Assembly: GCF_005280585.1 (NCBI RefSeq)
Contig: NZ_SZVO01000015.1
Span: 142,066-206,065, forward strand
Reading direction: 5' to 3'
Length of the DNA: 64,000 nt
Source of the DNA: Dyadobacter frigoris
Lineage (GTDB): Bacteria; Bacteroidota; Bacteroidia; Cytophagales; Spirosomataceae
Below the pieces are notes generated by a model. The model worked only from the letters and a program-made list of their open reading frames with translations. It was not told the origin of the DNA and searched no databases. Of the stretch, positions 1 through 9,963 are shown one piece after another. A program made the translations under genes and the position numbers. Position 1 is the first letter of the stretch. Every line of letters begins with the position of its first letter.

Positions 1-1171
1 TACGTCCTTCGGGCGTCTCTATAATAGCCAGAGCTTCATTTTCCTTATGTGTTATTCCATTAAAATAAACGTCTTTTAAGATCTGAGGGAATTTCTGGTC
101 TGTTAGTTCGGGAAAAACTTCCAGAAGCTTTTTACCCTGAACTTCCTTCAATTCCCGTTTCCACAGATCTTTCAGCATTGCTTCATTAGCAATGCTGATC
201 AGCATATCTTCCCCTTCAAAAATGGCTTTGGCAAATTGTGATTGTGAAACCAGATTTCGGAACCGGTTTTCACTTTGCTGCAAGGCATTTTTTGCTTTTA
301 TCTGCTGCGTCACCTCGGTGGCCACTACAATAATTCCGCTAATAGAACCGTCTGTTTCAAGCAACGGCTGATAAACAAAATTAAAATAACATGTTTCCTT
401 CCTACCGGAACGAAGCAATATTACTTCAAATTCATTTCCATAATATGGAATTCCACTTGTCAGTATTCCTTGCAAAATTGGATTTACTCGATCTTTTACT
501 TCAGGAAGAGAGTCAAATAATGACTTCCCTACAAATTCATCTTCCCGTTTATCAACAATTTCAAGATACGTATCATTTGCCATTTCTACGATAAGCTCCC
601 GTCCTCGCAAAATCACCATGCCAACAGGTGCCTGTTTCATCGTATTACGAAACTTGATTTCGCTGTTATTCCCTTCTTTTTTTGCTTTCGCTGCGTTCTC
701 AATTTCCTTTTTCACATGTGCGTCCAGCGCAAGAAGCGTTTCCTGGAGCTGAAGAAGTTCTTTGTAATTTACAGTAAGCTGATCCGAGATTTCTTCTTCA
801 TTCTGATCTTTTGTCCCGGATTTTACTTTGATTTCGATAACCGATAGCAACGTGGTAAGATTGCCCGCTATCTGTTCCATCATCATTAATCCTTCACGCG
901 CCTTTTCGACTTCACCGTTTTTGTATAAAGCGATCAGTTCATTGGCACAATCATGAATTTCATGATGGACTTTTTCAAGGTCGTGCATCTCGGGAATATA
1001 GCCATACTTTTCAAGTGCATAACCATAAATCCATTCCCCTACTTCACATTCCTTATAATCTGTAACCGCAGTTTCATCTATATCAATACCATAAAGCATT
1101 GATCTGAGCCGGGTTTTAAATAATATATGTTTTGCCTTGGCTCTTTCGAAATCCAGTTCAAGTAAATTCAT
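1..1171 (-). CDS. CZB-PAS sensor protein, probably a histidine kinase (3' end outside window)
   Basis: Reading the minus strand from the ATG at 1171 gives an uninterrupted frame that runs off the left edge, so only about 390 N-terminal residues are visible. Residues 1-90 look like a CZB (chemoreceptor zinc-binding) domain: His15 followed by FKTRLR, Cys42 in CEVGEW, and the HHEIH cluster at 69-73 are the expected Zn ligands. A helical linker (about 90-170) is followed by two PAS-type regions; the first (about 175-290) contains APVGMVILRG and ends in VVATEVTQQIKAK, typical of a PAS-PAC junction, and the second starts near residue 305. The usual continuation is a histidine kinase core, which is not visible here. 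The response regulator just upstream (start 1702, same strand) is a plausible partner. The CZB and PAS calls are fairly secure; the kinase part is inferred. Confidence 0.8.
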   Translation of the reverse strand, partial: MNLLELDFERAKAKHILFKTRLRSMLYGIDIDETAVTDYKECEVGEWIYGYALEKYGYIPEMHDLEKVHHEIHDCANELIALYKNGEVEKAREGLMMMEQIAGNLTTLLSVIEIKVKSGTKDQNEEEISDQLTVNYKELLQLQETLLALDAHVKKEIENAAKAKKEGNNSEIKFRNTMKQAPVGMVILRGRELIVEMANDTYLEIVDKREDEFVGKSLFDSLPEVKDRVNPILQGILTSGIPYYGNEFEVILLRSGRKETCYFNFVYQPLLETDGSISGIIVVATEVTQQIKAKNALQQSENRFRNLVSQSQFAKAIFEGEDMLISIANEAMLKDLWKRELKEVQGKKLLEVFPELTDQKFPQILKDVYFNGITHKENEALAIIETPEGR

Positions 1172-1252
1172 GCTTCAATCCTATTTTCTCACTAATAAAT
1201 AAAGGGTCCGATTCTCTATCAGCCTGCTGCTAACATCGTGCCAATCGTGATA

Positions 1253-1702
1253 TTAAAATTGAAAATAAAAATCTTCCTTGAAGGTCTTAAAGCGGTGTTG
1301 ACGCCAATCAATCGCCAGTATATGCTGAATAGCCAATTTTAATTTCGAAAAAGATCCGGGTTTTTTAATATAATAATCAGCACCCTCGTCATAAAGACGG
1401 TTAATTATTTCTTCTTCACCGCTTGTAGAAAAAATCACAACAGGAATATCTTTAAATTTCGCCTCTTTTCTAATTTCAGTCAGACATTCATAACCATTCT
1501 TTTTAGGCATATTGAGGTCCAGAAAAATAACGTCCGGCGTTGGCGGCATTTTATTTTCAAGAATATCCATCAATTCCATTCCGTCATTAGCAGTCCGTAA
1601 CTCCGTCATATCGCACACCTCTCTTAATGCGTCTTCAAACAAAAGGCAGTCGTCTTCATCGTCATCGACCAGGAAAATATATTTTCTTTCAATTTTTTTC
1701 AT
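1253..1702 (-). CDS. single-domain response regulator (CheY/Rcp1-like)
   Basis: A 149-residue protein that is essentially one receiver domain. Acidic residues DDDEDD at 13-18 and the phospho-acceptor Asp62 in FLDLNMP are present, followed by the conserved FSTS (Thr/Ser switch) and the YYIKKP lysine. There is no output domain, so it probably acts by protein-protein phosphotransfer, as in Rcp1-type regulators paired with PAS or phytochrome-like kinases. It lies 81 bp upstream of the CZB-PAS sensor on the same strand and may be co-transcribed with it. The C-terminal tail FKTFKEDFYFQF is longer than in CheY but common in this subfamily. Confidence 0.9.
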   Translation of the reverse strand: MKKIERKYIFLVDDDEDDCLLFEDALREVCDMTELRTANDGMELMDILENKMPPTPDVIFLDLNMPKKNGYECLTEIRKEAKFKDIPVVIFSTSGEEEIINRLYDEGADYYIKKPGSFSKLKLAIQHILAIDWRQHRFKTFKEDFYFQF

Positions 1703-1891
1703 ACCTGATCAATTGTCTCCCAAAGTACGCACACCAGTATACTTTGTGTTTAGGAATAAAAAATGCCACTTCTGAAATATCAGAAAAAACAAAAGTGTAC
1801 ATTTCAGAGCAGATATTCCGCTAAATATATTTTAACGATTTTAAAAATATATTATTTTAATAAAATCGCAATCGTGATCTCAAATATAGAA

Positions 1892-4387
1892 TCAATATTC
1901 TCCGGCGTTCAGTTCTTTTTTCTTTTTAGCCTGATGTAAACGGTAATTCAATGTCAGGTTGATTTGCCTTAATCTGCCCTGAGAACTTGTGGTAGCATAA
2001 TAATTGGAACCTTCCAGAATTGACCTGTACTTGCGCGAATTAAAAACATCCGTTACACTCAACACGAGAGTTCCATTATTTTTAAAAACATCACGACTTG
2101 CTGCCAAATCCAGTGTTGCCAAAGCTTTTCGCTTTCCCTGCGGCGTTTGCTGCGGTGCTTCATAATTGGCACGGAGTTGCAAATCGGTATTTTTCCATAA
2201 ACTAAAACGTGAGGTAGTTCTGGCAAACCAACTATAAGTATCACTTTTGAATTCTGCATCTGCTCCGGCACCATTGGTAATAGCCCTGAAAAAGTTTAAA
2301 CTTCCATCCAATTTCCACCATTGGTATAAGGCATAAGATCCCGTAAACTCGGCACCATAAGAATTTTCCGTTCCCAGGTTTTCAGGTTTAGTATAAGAAT
2401 CACCATTGTCCTCAACCCGTCGGATGCTGATAATTTTGCCGTTTGTATGACGGTAATAAATGGAGGAACTGATAGAACCTTTCTCAATATATTTGATATG
2501 ACCAATTTCAAAAGCATTTGTAAATTCGGGATTAAGATCAGGATTTCCGCTGAAATAATTCCGGTTGTCACTATATGTCATAAAGGGACTTAAATCATTA
2601 TACTGCGGCCGGCGTACGCGACGACTAAAACTTAACTGAAGCGCATGTTGGCGGGGAAGTTCGTAACTGACGTGAACGCTTGGGAATAAATTGGCATAAG
2701 TCCGTTTGTTTACATCATTGGTTTGTTTCAACGTAGTAGTTACGCCCGTCCATTCAGCCCGAAGTCCAACCTGATAAGAAAGTTTTTTCGTTTTATTCCC
2801 CACAATTCCATAAGCTGCATTGATCCTTTCTTCATATAAAAAATCATTGGTGAGGCCGGGAATCGGACTAAAACTGCCGTCGTCATTTTGCTGGGTCACG
2901 GTATAATCGTTGGTCATATTCCGGGTGCTGCTTCTTCCGCCGGCTTCAAATTTTCCTTCTTTTCCAAACGGATGCACATAATCAACCTGAGCCAGAAATT
3001 GTTTTTCTGTTTCATAATTAACAGCGCGTTGCAAAGTCGATGGAATATCCGAAGGACTTCCGTCCGGTTTCAGCGTTTTTTGTCTGTAATACTGATCCGA
3101 ATCTTCCCAGTTGTCCAGATATCGGACATCAGCTGTCAATTCCTGCCCTTTTCTTTTGAAAGTCCTTTTATAAGTTAATGCATATTCAGAATTAGGCTCG
3201 GTTTCTGTTTCATCCTGCGTTCTGTTTGTGGTACTCAACAAATTGTTCAGATTTGATAAATAATCACGGTAATCAATATTCGAGAAGCGTTTTCCCTTAC
3301 TGAGGCGATAAGTGTAAGAGCCGGTTAAAACATTTTTATCGTTCAAATAATAATCAATCCCGGCACGTGCACTATTATTCTGACCTTTAAGATGACTCAC
3401 CATATTTTTCTGGGTGATGAAAGTCGAATCGTTCCGATATAATTCCTGGTAAAGCGAATTTTTACCAGGTGTATTTCTGTATGAAACCGTATAATTGACA
3501 AAGAAATTAAGGTTTTTGCGCCGGTAATTTACATTCGCCGCGGCTCCAAAATTTGTCGGATGCCCGGTAATTATATCAAAGGATCCGTTAAATCCTTCTT
3601 TTCTCTCTTTTTTCAAAACGATATTGATAATCCCCCCCATACCTTCTGCTTCGTATCGGGCAGACGGATTTGTAATGATCTCAACGCGTTCAATCATGCT
3701 TCCCTGCAAAGATTGCAAACCACTTCCGCCTTTCAGACTTACCAGCCCCGAAGGTTTACCGTCAATAAGTATACGCACATTACTGCTTCCTCTCAGACTG
3801 ACATTGCCGTCCACATCAACAGCCACAGACGGTATATTGGTAAGAATGTCCACTCCCGTTCCACCGGCATTTGCAAGATCTTTGCCTACATTAAAAATCT
3901 TTTTATCCAATGTGAGTTCCATTGTACTCTTCTCTCCCTGAACCACAACTTCATCAAGTGTTTTTGCCGAAGGACTTAATTTAATCGTGCCAATGTTCAG
4001 AGTAGAATTCTGTGAAGTAACATTCACACCGGAAGTTTTTCGAGCGTTATAACCTATGAATTCCGCTAATGCATAATACGCCCCGGCATTCACTTCTATT
4101 GAAAATACACCGGTTTCGTTTGTGATCGCACCTGTGACAAAAGTGCTGTCGGATGCTTTAAACAAACGCACACTGGCATAACTTAATGCACCATTATTCT
4201 GAGTGTCTGTTACTTTTCCAGTGACCGAAAACTTGCCTCCCGTTTGCCCAAAAGCAGTGTTTAAAAAGAAAAAAAGAAAAATAAAAAACATGGAAAAGGA
4301 TTTACATTTCCTCCACACACGGTCTTCCCTGTTTACGATAATCAATCCTTTTGCTGATTCTGATATTGTTTGTAATGGTTTACGCAT
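1892..4387 (-). CDS. TonB-dependent outer-membrane receptor (OMP_b-brl_3 type)
   Basis: An 831-residue protein. A hydrophobic stretch at about 33-48 ending in AFGQ looks like a signal peptide; translation may therefore begin later than the first ATG, since 30 residues before the hydrophobic core is long. Residues about 53-140 form a carboxypeptidase-regulatory-like beta-sandwich (SYASVRLF, NETGVFSIEV). It is followed by a TonB plug (LDEVVVQGEK, VRILIDGKPSG, RVEIITNPSARYEAEG) and a C-terminal beta-barrel ending in LNLTLNYRLHQ. This layout matches the outer membrane beta-barrel family of Bacteroidota, which lacks a dedicated SusD partner. No SusD-like gene is adjacent, so the ligand cannot be deduced. 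Confidence 0.88.
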   Translation of the reverse strand: MRKPLQTISESAKGLIIVNREDRVWRKCKSFSMFFIFLFFFLNTAFGQTGGKFSVTGKVTDTQNNGALSYASVRLFKASDSTFVTGAITNETGVFSIEVNAGAYYALAEFIGYNARKTSGVNVTSQNSTLNIGTIKLSPSAKTLDEVVVQGEKSTMELTLDKKIFNVGKDLANAGGTGVDILTNIPSVAVDVDGNVSLRGSSNVRILIDGKPSGLVSLKGGSGLQSLQGSMIERVEIITNPSARYEAEGMGGIINIVLKKERKEGFNGSFDIITGHPTNFGAAANVNYRRKNLNFFVNYTVSYRNTPGKNSLYQELYRNDSTFITQKNMVSHLKGQNNSARAGIDYYLNDKNVLTGSYTYRLSKGKRFSNIDYRDYLSNLNNLLSTTNRTQDETETEPNSEYALTYKRTFKRKGQELTADVRYLDNWEDSDQYYRQKTLKPDGSPSDIPSTLQRAVNYETEKQFLAQVDYVHPFGKEGKFEAGGRSSTRNMTNDYTVTQQNDDGSFSPIPGLTNDFLYEERINAAYGIVGNKTKKLSYQVGLRAEWTGVTTTLKQTNDVNKRTYANLFPSVHVSYELPRQHALQLSFSRRVRRPQYNDLSPFMTYSDNRNYFSGNPDLNPEFTNAFEIGHIKYIEKGSISSSIYYRHTNGKIISIRRVEDNGDSYTKPENLGTENSYGAEFTGSYALYQWWKLDGSLNFFRAITNGAGADAEFKSDTYSWFARTTSRFSLWKNTDLQLRANYEAPQQTPQGKRKALATLDLAASRDVFKNNGTLVLSVTDVFNSRKYRSILEGSNYYATTSSQGRLRQINLTLNYRLHQAKKKKELNAGEY

Positions 4388-4594
4388 TGAATGCTTATAT
4401 AGGTTTAGGAAACTTTACTATTTTCATTAAAACCCATAAAGTCACTGGATTTACTCTGAATAGTTACAGATTATGACGACATATTCTAATGTCTGCCCCC
4501 AGCGCCAATTAATCGTAATCAAGAAATTAGCCTCCGTTGCTGAAATGCATATATTTGGAAATTCAATTTCCTAAGCCTTCAAAAATTATAGATT

Positions 4595-5830
4595 ATGTTA
4601 CAAAATGACGCTACGGTTCTGGGCCTGCTCATGGTAATCCTGGCCATGGTATTTTATACGGCGTCACTTCCTCAAAAAGGCTGGCAACGGTTTTATGGTA
4701 TTTTTCCGCCGCTATTATTATGCTATTTCATTCCTGGTTTACTTAATTCTTTTGGAATAATAAACGGAGCTACTTCCCAACTTTATCCGGTTGTTTCAAG
4801 ATATCTCCTGCCTGCTTGTCTCGTTCTTTTCACATTGGGAATGGATTGGAAAGCGCTGGCAAAACTTGGCCCGCCTGCGATAATTATGATGCTGGTTGGT
4901 TCTTTTGGAATAATTATCGGAGGCCCGATTGCACTTTTTATTGTTGGAAAAATAAGTCCTGAAACCGTGGCAGGCGAAGGTCCGGATGCTATTTGGCGAG
5001 GATTAGCTACTATTGCCGGAAGCTGGATTGGCGGTGGAGCCAATCAAACGGCTTTGCGGGAAGTTTTCAAACCAAGTGATCGTTTATTTTCTCAAATCGT
5101 TGCCGTAGATGTAATAACCGCAGAATTATGGATGGCTGTTTTAATTTACGGAGCAGGTTTTGCAACAAAAATTGATCGTTTTCTTAAAGCAGACAGCAGC
5201 CAGATAGACCACGTAAAAAATGATTTGGAACAAGCTCAATTAACAAATCAGAAAATTCCCGGAACGAAGGATTTCATTTACTTGTGTGCTGTTGGTCTTG
5301 GAGCAACCGGACTGGCACATTGGCTGGCTGAGAAAATCACGCCTTATCTGGCGGCCAATTATCCTGCTTTGGAAAAATACAGTCTTACTTCCAGCTTTTT
5401 CTGGATTACCGGTTTGGTCACTTTAATGGGAATTATTTTGTCTTTCACACCTTTACGAAAACTTGAAAACGTCGGAGCTTCAAAATTGGGAAGCGTATTT
5501 CTATACATTTTGGTAGCAACAATTGGCATGCAAATGGATTTAGGATCGATTGCGGATAATCCCGGACTTTTTGGAATTGGCTTGATTTGGATGATGGTTC
5601 ATGCCGGTTTAATTGTTTTAGTAGCCCGGTTATTGAAAATTCCTTATTTCTTTTTAGCTGTTTCCAGTCAGGCGAATGTTGGCGGCTCCGCTTCGGCTTC
5701 TGTGGTTGCGGCAGCATTTCATCCTTCGCTGGCTTCGGTCGGGATTTTATTGGCAATTTTAGGATACGCCATAGGCACATATGGAGGCTATCTTTCGGCA
5801 CTTATGATGCAGTGGGTTAGTGAAATGTAG
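4595..5830 (+). CDS. DUF819 family integral membrane protein
   Basis: A 411-residue protein with about ten hydrophobic segments spread over its full length and a short hydrophilic loop at about 195-220. The order and composition (early PPLLLCYFIPGLLNSFG, GSWIGGGANQTALREVF, late SSQANVGGSASASVVAAAF) match the DUF819 family (YjcL-like). The two Gly/Ala/Ser-rich motifs occupy symmetric positions, which suggests an inverted-repeat transporter fold. The substrate is unknown. It is upstream of lepA on the same strand, with only 49 bp between the stop and the lepA start. Confidence 0.85.
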   Translation: MLQNDATVLGLLMVILAMVFYTASLPQKGWQRFYGIFPPLLLCYFIPGLLNSFGIINGATSQLYPVVSRYLLPACLVLFTLGMDWKALAKLGPPAIIMMLVGSFGIIIGGPIALFIVGKISPETVAGEGPDAIWRGLATIAGSWIGGGANQTALREVFKPSDRLFSQIVAVDVITAELWMAVLIYGAGFATKIDRFLKADSSQIDHVKNDLEQAQLTNQKIPGTKDFIYLCAVGLGATGLAHWLAEKITPYLAANYPALEKYSLTSSFFWITGLVTLMGIILSFTPLRKLENVGASKLGSVFLYILVATIGMQMDLGSIADNPGLFGIGLIWMMVHAGLIVLVARLLKIPYFFLAVSSQANVGGSASASVVAAAFHPSLASVGILLAILGYAIGTYGGYLSALMMQWVSEM

Positions 5831-5879
5831 GATTTGAAAGTTTAGGCGTGTAATTTTGTCGGCCTATATAATTATTTTC

Positions 5880-7667
5880 ATGAAGAACATTCGTAATTTT
5901 TGCATTATTGCCCATATTGACCACGGAAAAAGCACACTGGCAGATCGTCTGTTGGAATTTACCAAAACGGTATCCAATCGTGACATGCAGGCGCAGCTCC
6001 TTGACAATATGGATCTGGAACGCGAACGCGGTATCACGATTAAGAGCCACGCGATTCAGATGACTTATCTTTACAAAGGGGAAGAATACACACTGAACCT
6101 TATTGATACACCAGGACACGTCGATTTTTCATACGAAGTTTCACGTTCCATTGCGGCTTGTGAAGGTGCATTATTGTTGGTTGACGCATCACAAGGAACA
6201 GAAGCGCAGACAATTTCAAATTTATATCTTGCGATAAATCATAATCTGACCATCATTCCGGTACTTAACAAAGTTGATTTGCCAGGTGCAAGACCTGAGG
6301 AGATCAAGGATGAAATGGTTGACCTCTTAGGCTGCAACCGTGATGACATTATCCCGGCCAGCGGAAAAGAAGGTATTGGTATCAAAGAAATTCTTGATGC
6401 AATTATTGAGCGTATTCCTGCGCCAGTTGGAGATCCTGACGGCCCGTTGCAGGCGCTTATCTTCGACTCTGTTTTTAATTCTTACCGCGGTATTGAAGTT
6501 ATTTTCCGTATCAAAAACGGGAGTATCAAAAAAGGTGACAAAGTTAAGTTCATGAACACCGGCAAGGAATATTTTGCTGATGAAATTGGTACGCTTGGCC
6601 TTGTACAAATACCGAAACAGGTGGTTGAATGCGGTGATGTAGGTTATCTCATTTCAGGCATCAAAGTTGCCAAAGAAGTAAAAGTTGGTGATACGATAAC
6701 CCATTTGCATCGCCAGGCAACTGAGGCTATCAATGGATTTTCCGAAGTAAAACCGATGGTTTTTGCAGGTATTTATCCTGTTGATACCACTGAATTTGAA
6801 GAACTCCGTGATGCAATGGAAAAACTTCAATTGAATGATGCGGCTCTGGTTTGGGAACCGGAAACATCTGCGGCACTTGGCTTTGGTTTCCGTTGCGGAT
6901 TTCTTGGTATGCTGCATATGGAGATTGTCCAGGAGCGCCTGGAACGTGAATTTGATATGACGGTTATCACTACCGTTCCGTCGGTTCAGTTTAGAATAAC
7001 GAATACAAAAAATGAGTTGGTCAATATCAGTGCTCCTTCCGAAATGCCGGAACCGAACCTGATCAACTGGATTGAAGAACCCTACATCAACGCACAGATC
7101 ATCACAAAATCTGATTACATCGGCCCGATCCTTACGCTTTGTATGGACAAACGCGGGATGTTGAAAAATCAGGTTTATCTGACCGCCGAACGTGTGGAAT
7201 TGCAATTCAGATTACCGTTGGCAGAAGTTGTGTTTGACTTTTTTGACAAACTGAAAACAATTTCCAAAGGTTATGCATCTCTGGATTATGACCTGGCCGG
7301 ATATGAAGAATCAGACATGGTAAAACTTGACGTAATGCTTAATGGTGAACCAGTTGATGCTTTGTCGGCTATTGTTCACAGAACGAAAGCTTACGAATGG
7401 GGTAAAAAACTTTGCGAGAAATTACGTGAGCTGATACCAAGACAAATGTTTGAGATCGCGATCCAGGCCGCTATTGGTCAGAAAATTATTGCCAGAGAAA
7501 CCGTGAAGGCGTTGCGTAAAGATGTATTGGCCAAATGTTACGGTGGTGATATTTCCCGTAAGCGTAAACTGCTTGAAAAACAGAAAAAAGGGAAGAAACG
7601 TATGCGTCAGGTTGGTAATGTGGAAATACCGCAGGAAGCATTTATGGCTGTATTAAAGATTAATTAA
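5880..7667 (+). CDS. lepA: elongation factor 4 (LepA), ribosome back-translocating GTPase
   Basis: 595 residues from the ATG at 5880. An upstream in-frame ATG at 5856 adds eight residues that LepA proteins do not have, so 5880 is preferred (starts MKNIRNFCIIAHIDHGKST). The G1 motif AHIDHGKST is at residues 11-19; the G3 DTPGH and G4 NKVD motifs follow. The LepA-specific C-terminal region is complete (GGDISRKRKLLEKQKKGKKR near the end). LepA acts on the ribosome with GTP and helps translation initiation and elongation under stress. Length and motif spacing are normal for the family. Confidence 0.97.
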   Translation: MKNIRNFCIIAHIDHGKSTLADRLLEFTKTVSNRDMQAQLLDNMDLERERGITIKSHAIQMTYLYKGEEYTLNLIDTPGHVDFSYEVSRSIAACEGALLLVDASQGTEAQTISNLYLAINHNLTIIPVLNKVDLPGARPEEIKDEMVDLLGCNRDDIIPASGKEGIGIKEILDAIIERIPAPVGDPDGPLQALIFDSVFNSYRGIEVIFRIKNGSIKKGDKVKFMNTGKEYFADEIGTLGLVQIPKQVVECGDVGYLISGIKVAKEVKVGDTITHLHRQATEAINGFSEVKPMVFAGIYPVDTTEFEELRDAMEKLQLNDAALVWEPETSAALGFGFRCGFLGMLHMEIVQERLEREFDMTVITTVPSVQFRITNTKNELVNISAPSEMPEPNLINWIEEPYINAQIITKSDYIGPILTLCMDKRGMLKNQVYLTAERVELQFRLPLAEVVFDFFDKLKTISKGYASLDYDLAGYEESDMVKLDVMLNGEPVDALSAIVHRTKAYEWGKKLCEKLRELIPRQMFEIAIQAAIGQKIIARETVKALRKDVLAKCYGGDISRKRKLLEKQKKGKKRMRQVGNVEIPQEAFMAVLKIN

Positions 7668-7725
7668 ATTGAATACAGCGTTATAATTTAATAACAAAAG
7701 AAAGTGCTTCGTAAGCCTTTTGTTG

Positions 7726-7733
7726 TAAATTTG
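7726..7733 (+). promoter_or_regulatory. possible TAnnTTTG -7 element upstream of the E2 gene
   Basis: TAAATTTG matches the Bacteroidota -7 consensus TAnnTTTG and lies 52 bp upstream of the E2 start at 7785. A good TTG -33 element at the usual distance is not evident, so this is a weak call. Confidence 0.35.
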
Positions 7734-7784
7734 ACTCGAATCTATTTGTAATACCCAAGAAACTAAAATACGACAAATACCGAT

Positions 7785-9449
7785 ATGGCAGAAGTAATCC
7801 GTATGCCCAAGATGAGCGACACCATGGAAGAAGGTGTTATTGCAGAATGGCACAAACAAGTTGGTGATGTAATCAAATCCGGTGAAATTATAGCCGAAGT
7901 CGAGACCGACAAAGCTACTATGGATCTTGAATCGTATTATGATGGTACTCTTCTTTATATAGGCGTTAAAAAAGGCGATGCTGTTCCTATTGATGGCGTA
8001 ATGGCGATTGTAGGTGAAAAAGGTGAAGATTATAAATCATTGCTGGAAGAAGGTGGTGGAAACGGGGCAGCAGCCAGCAATGGTAAAAAAGAAGAAGCCA
8101 AACCAACTCCGGTAGAAACTGCAACACCGACCGCTGAAAAAGCGCCGGCTGCACCTGCCGCAAAATCTACCGAAAAAATCAATGCTGCCGTTGTTCGTAT
8201 GCCAAAAATGAGCGATACGATGGAAGAAGGAACGTTGGTTTCGTGGCAGAAAAAAGTTGGAGATAAAGTTAAATCAGGAGACATTCTGGCGGAAGTCGAA
8301 ACCGACAAAGCTACAATGGAGCTTGAAGCATATGAAGATGGTACTTTGCTTTATGTAGGTATCAAAGAAGGCGAAGCAGTTCCTGTTGACGGAATTATCG
8401 CTGTCATTGGTGAAGAAGGATCAAACGTTGAAGCTTTGCTTGCCCGTGAAAACGGAGAAGCAGAACCCGGAGTGGAAGCTCCACCTGCTGCAAAAACAGA
8501 AGAAGCTGCTCCTGCGGAAGCTGAAAAAACAACATCTGTTGCAGATTCAGGAGAACGTGTTAAAATATCTCCACTTGCACGCCGTTTGGCTGACGAAAAA
8601 GGAATTAACATCAATCAGGTTGCCGGAAGCGGAGATAATGGCCGTATCGTGAAACGTGATGTCGATGAATTCAAACCAGCTGCCAAAACAGAAGCTGCGC
8701 CAGCAAAAGCTGCTGAACCGGCTGTGCCTGCTGCGAAACCAGAAGTACAACCTGCTGCTGCAAACGGAGATTTCGTTGATACACCAATTTCTCAAATGCG
8801 TAAAACGATTGCACGTCGTTTGAGCGATAGTTTGTTCACTGCACCACATTTCTATGTTACCATGGAAATCGTGATGGACAAAGCAATGGCATTACGTCCT
8901 CAATTGAATGAAGTTAGCCCAGCTAAAATCTCATTCAATGACTTCGTGATCAAAGCTTGCGCGATTGCATTGAAACAACATCCTGCGGTTAACTCTGCAT
9001 GGTTGGGAGATAAAATAAGAAAATACAATTATGTAAATATCGGTGTTGCCGTTGCGGTTGACGAAGGACTTTTGGTTCCTGTGATCCGTGATGCCGACAA
9101 GAAAAATCTTTCTACCATTTCAGCGGAAGTAAAAGATTTTGCCGGTAAAGCAAAAGATAAAAAATTGCAGCCTAAGGATTGGGAAGGAAATACATTCTCG
9201 ATTTCTAACCTGGGTATGTTTGGTGTAGATGAATTTACAGCCATCATTAACCCGCCGGATTCCTGTATATTGGCTATTGGTGGTATTAAAAAAGTTGCGG
9301 CTTTCAAGGAAGATGGAACAGTTTATCCTACTAACATCATGAAAGTTACCCTTTCAGCTGATCACCGTGTTGTTGACGGAGCACTTGCGGCTCAGTTCCT
9401 GAATACAGTTAAAAAGCTGTTGGAAGAGCCGATGAGCATGTTGGTTTAA
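7785..9449 (+). CDS. pyruvate dehydrogenase complex E2, dihydrolipoamide acetyltransferase
   Basis: A 554-residue E2 subunit. Two lipoyl domains are present (about 2-78 and 135-212), each with the lipoyl-lysine motif ETDKATM. Ala/Pro/Glu-rich flexible linkers follow, then a peripheral E1/E3-binding domain (ISPLARRLADEKGI, about 260-300) and the C-terminal catalytic acyltransferase domain, which ends with the active-site motif SADHRVVDGA. The enzyme transfers acetyl groups from E1-bound hydroxyethyl-TPP to CoA. The complex's E1 and E3 genes are not in the window. Two lipoyl domains is common for this enzyme in Bacteroidota. It could in principle serve another 2-oxo acid dehydrogenase, but the double lipoyl layout favours pyruvate. 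Confidence 0.95.
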   Translation: MAEVIRMPKMSDTMEEGVIAEWHKQVGDVIKSGEIIAEVETDKATMDLESYYDGTLLYIGVKKGDAVPIDGVMAIVGEKGEDYKSLLEEGGGNGAAASNGKKEEAKPTPVETATPTAEKAPAAPAAKSTEKINAAVVRMPKMSDTMEEGTLVSWQKKVGDKVKSGDILAEVETDKATMELEAYEDGTLLYVGIKEGEAVPVDGIIAVIGEEGSNVEALLARENGEAEPGVEAPPAAKTEEAAPAEAEKTTSVADSGERVKISPLARRLADEKGININQVAGSGDNGRIVKRDVDEFKPAAKTEAAPAKAAEPAVPAAKPEVQPAAANGDFVDTPISQMRKTIARRLSDSLFTAPHFYVTMEIVMDKAMALRPQLNEVSPAKISFNDFVIKACAIALKQHPAVNSAWLGDKIRKYNYVNIGVAVAVDEGLLVPVIRDADKKNLSTISAEVKDFAGKAKDKKLQPKDWEGNTFSISNLGMFGVDEFTAIINPPDSCILAIGGIKKVAAFKEDGTVYPTNIMKVTLSADHRVVDGALAAQFLNTVKKLLEEPMSMLV

Positions 9450-9476
9450 GGTTATAATTATAAACACACACTAAAT

Positions 9477-9827
9477 ATGAAATCAGGAGACCGTTTAAAT
9501 CAGATCGAGCCGCTTGTTGCTGAAATGCTGATTAAGCTTGATGAAACAGCAGCGAAAGTTGATAAGGTATCAGAAGATGTTACCCACTTAAGGATTGCAA
9601 TGCAGAAGAGTAATGATATTGCCAGTAAACAGAGTGATACTATTTCATTTCTTTTGGAAAATCAAATGTTGACAAATGACAAAATGGACCAAATGAAGGA
9701 TAGACTGGATAAAATGGATAATAATCTTAATGAAATGAGACGAGGATTTGTTGAACACATGGCTTCTCAGCAGGAGATTAAGCTTATTCAGGAATCTATT
9801 CTTACACTCCTGAAAAACAAAAACTAG
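9477..9827 (+). CDS. small coiled-coil protein of unknown function
   Basis: 116 residues starting MKSGDRLNQIEPLVAEML, almost entirely heptad-like alpha-helix with alternating Leu/Ile/Met and charged residues (KMDQMKDRLDKMDNNLNEM). It has no signal peptide or membrane segment and no recognised domain. It follows the E2 gene by 27 bp on the same strand and is followed by a hairpin terminator at 9868, so it is probably the last gene of the E2 transcript. The function is not known. Confidence 0.7.
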   Translation: MKSGDRLNQIEPLVAEMLIKLDETAAKVDKVSEDVTHLRIAMQKSNDIASKQSDTISFLLENQMLTNDKMDQMKDRLDKMDNNLNEMRRGFVEHMASQQEIKLIQESILTLLKNKN

Positions 9828-9867
9828 TTTTTCAAAATGATTTCAATTTAAAAAATACAATAATGTC

Positions 9868-9905
9868 AAAAGTGTCAGGTTTTATAGCCTGGCACTTTTG
9901 TTTTA
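9868..9905 (+). terminator. Rho-independent terminator after the coiled-coil gene
   Basis: AAAAGTGTCAGG (9868-9879) pairs with CCTGGCACTTTT (9888-9899) with one G-U pair, and is followed by GTTTT. It separates the E2 transcript from hslV. Confidence 0.75.
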
Positions 9906-9963
9906 ATGACAGATTAAATTTCTGCGCATTTGGCAGATATCATTTAGAATTCACAATTACACT

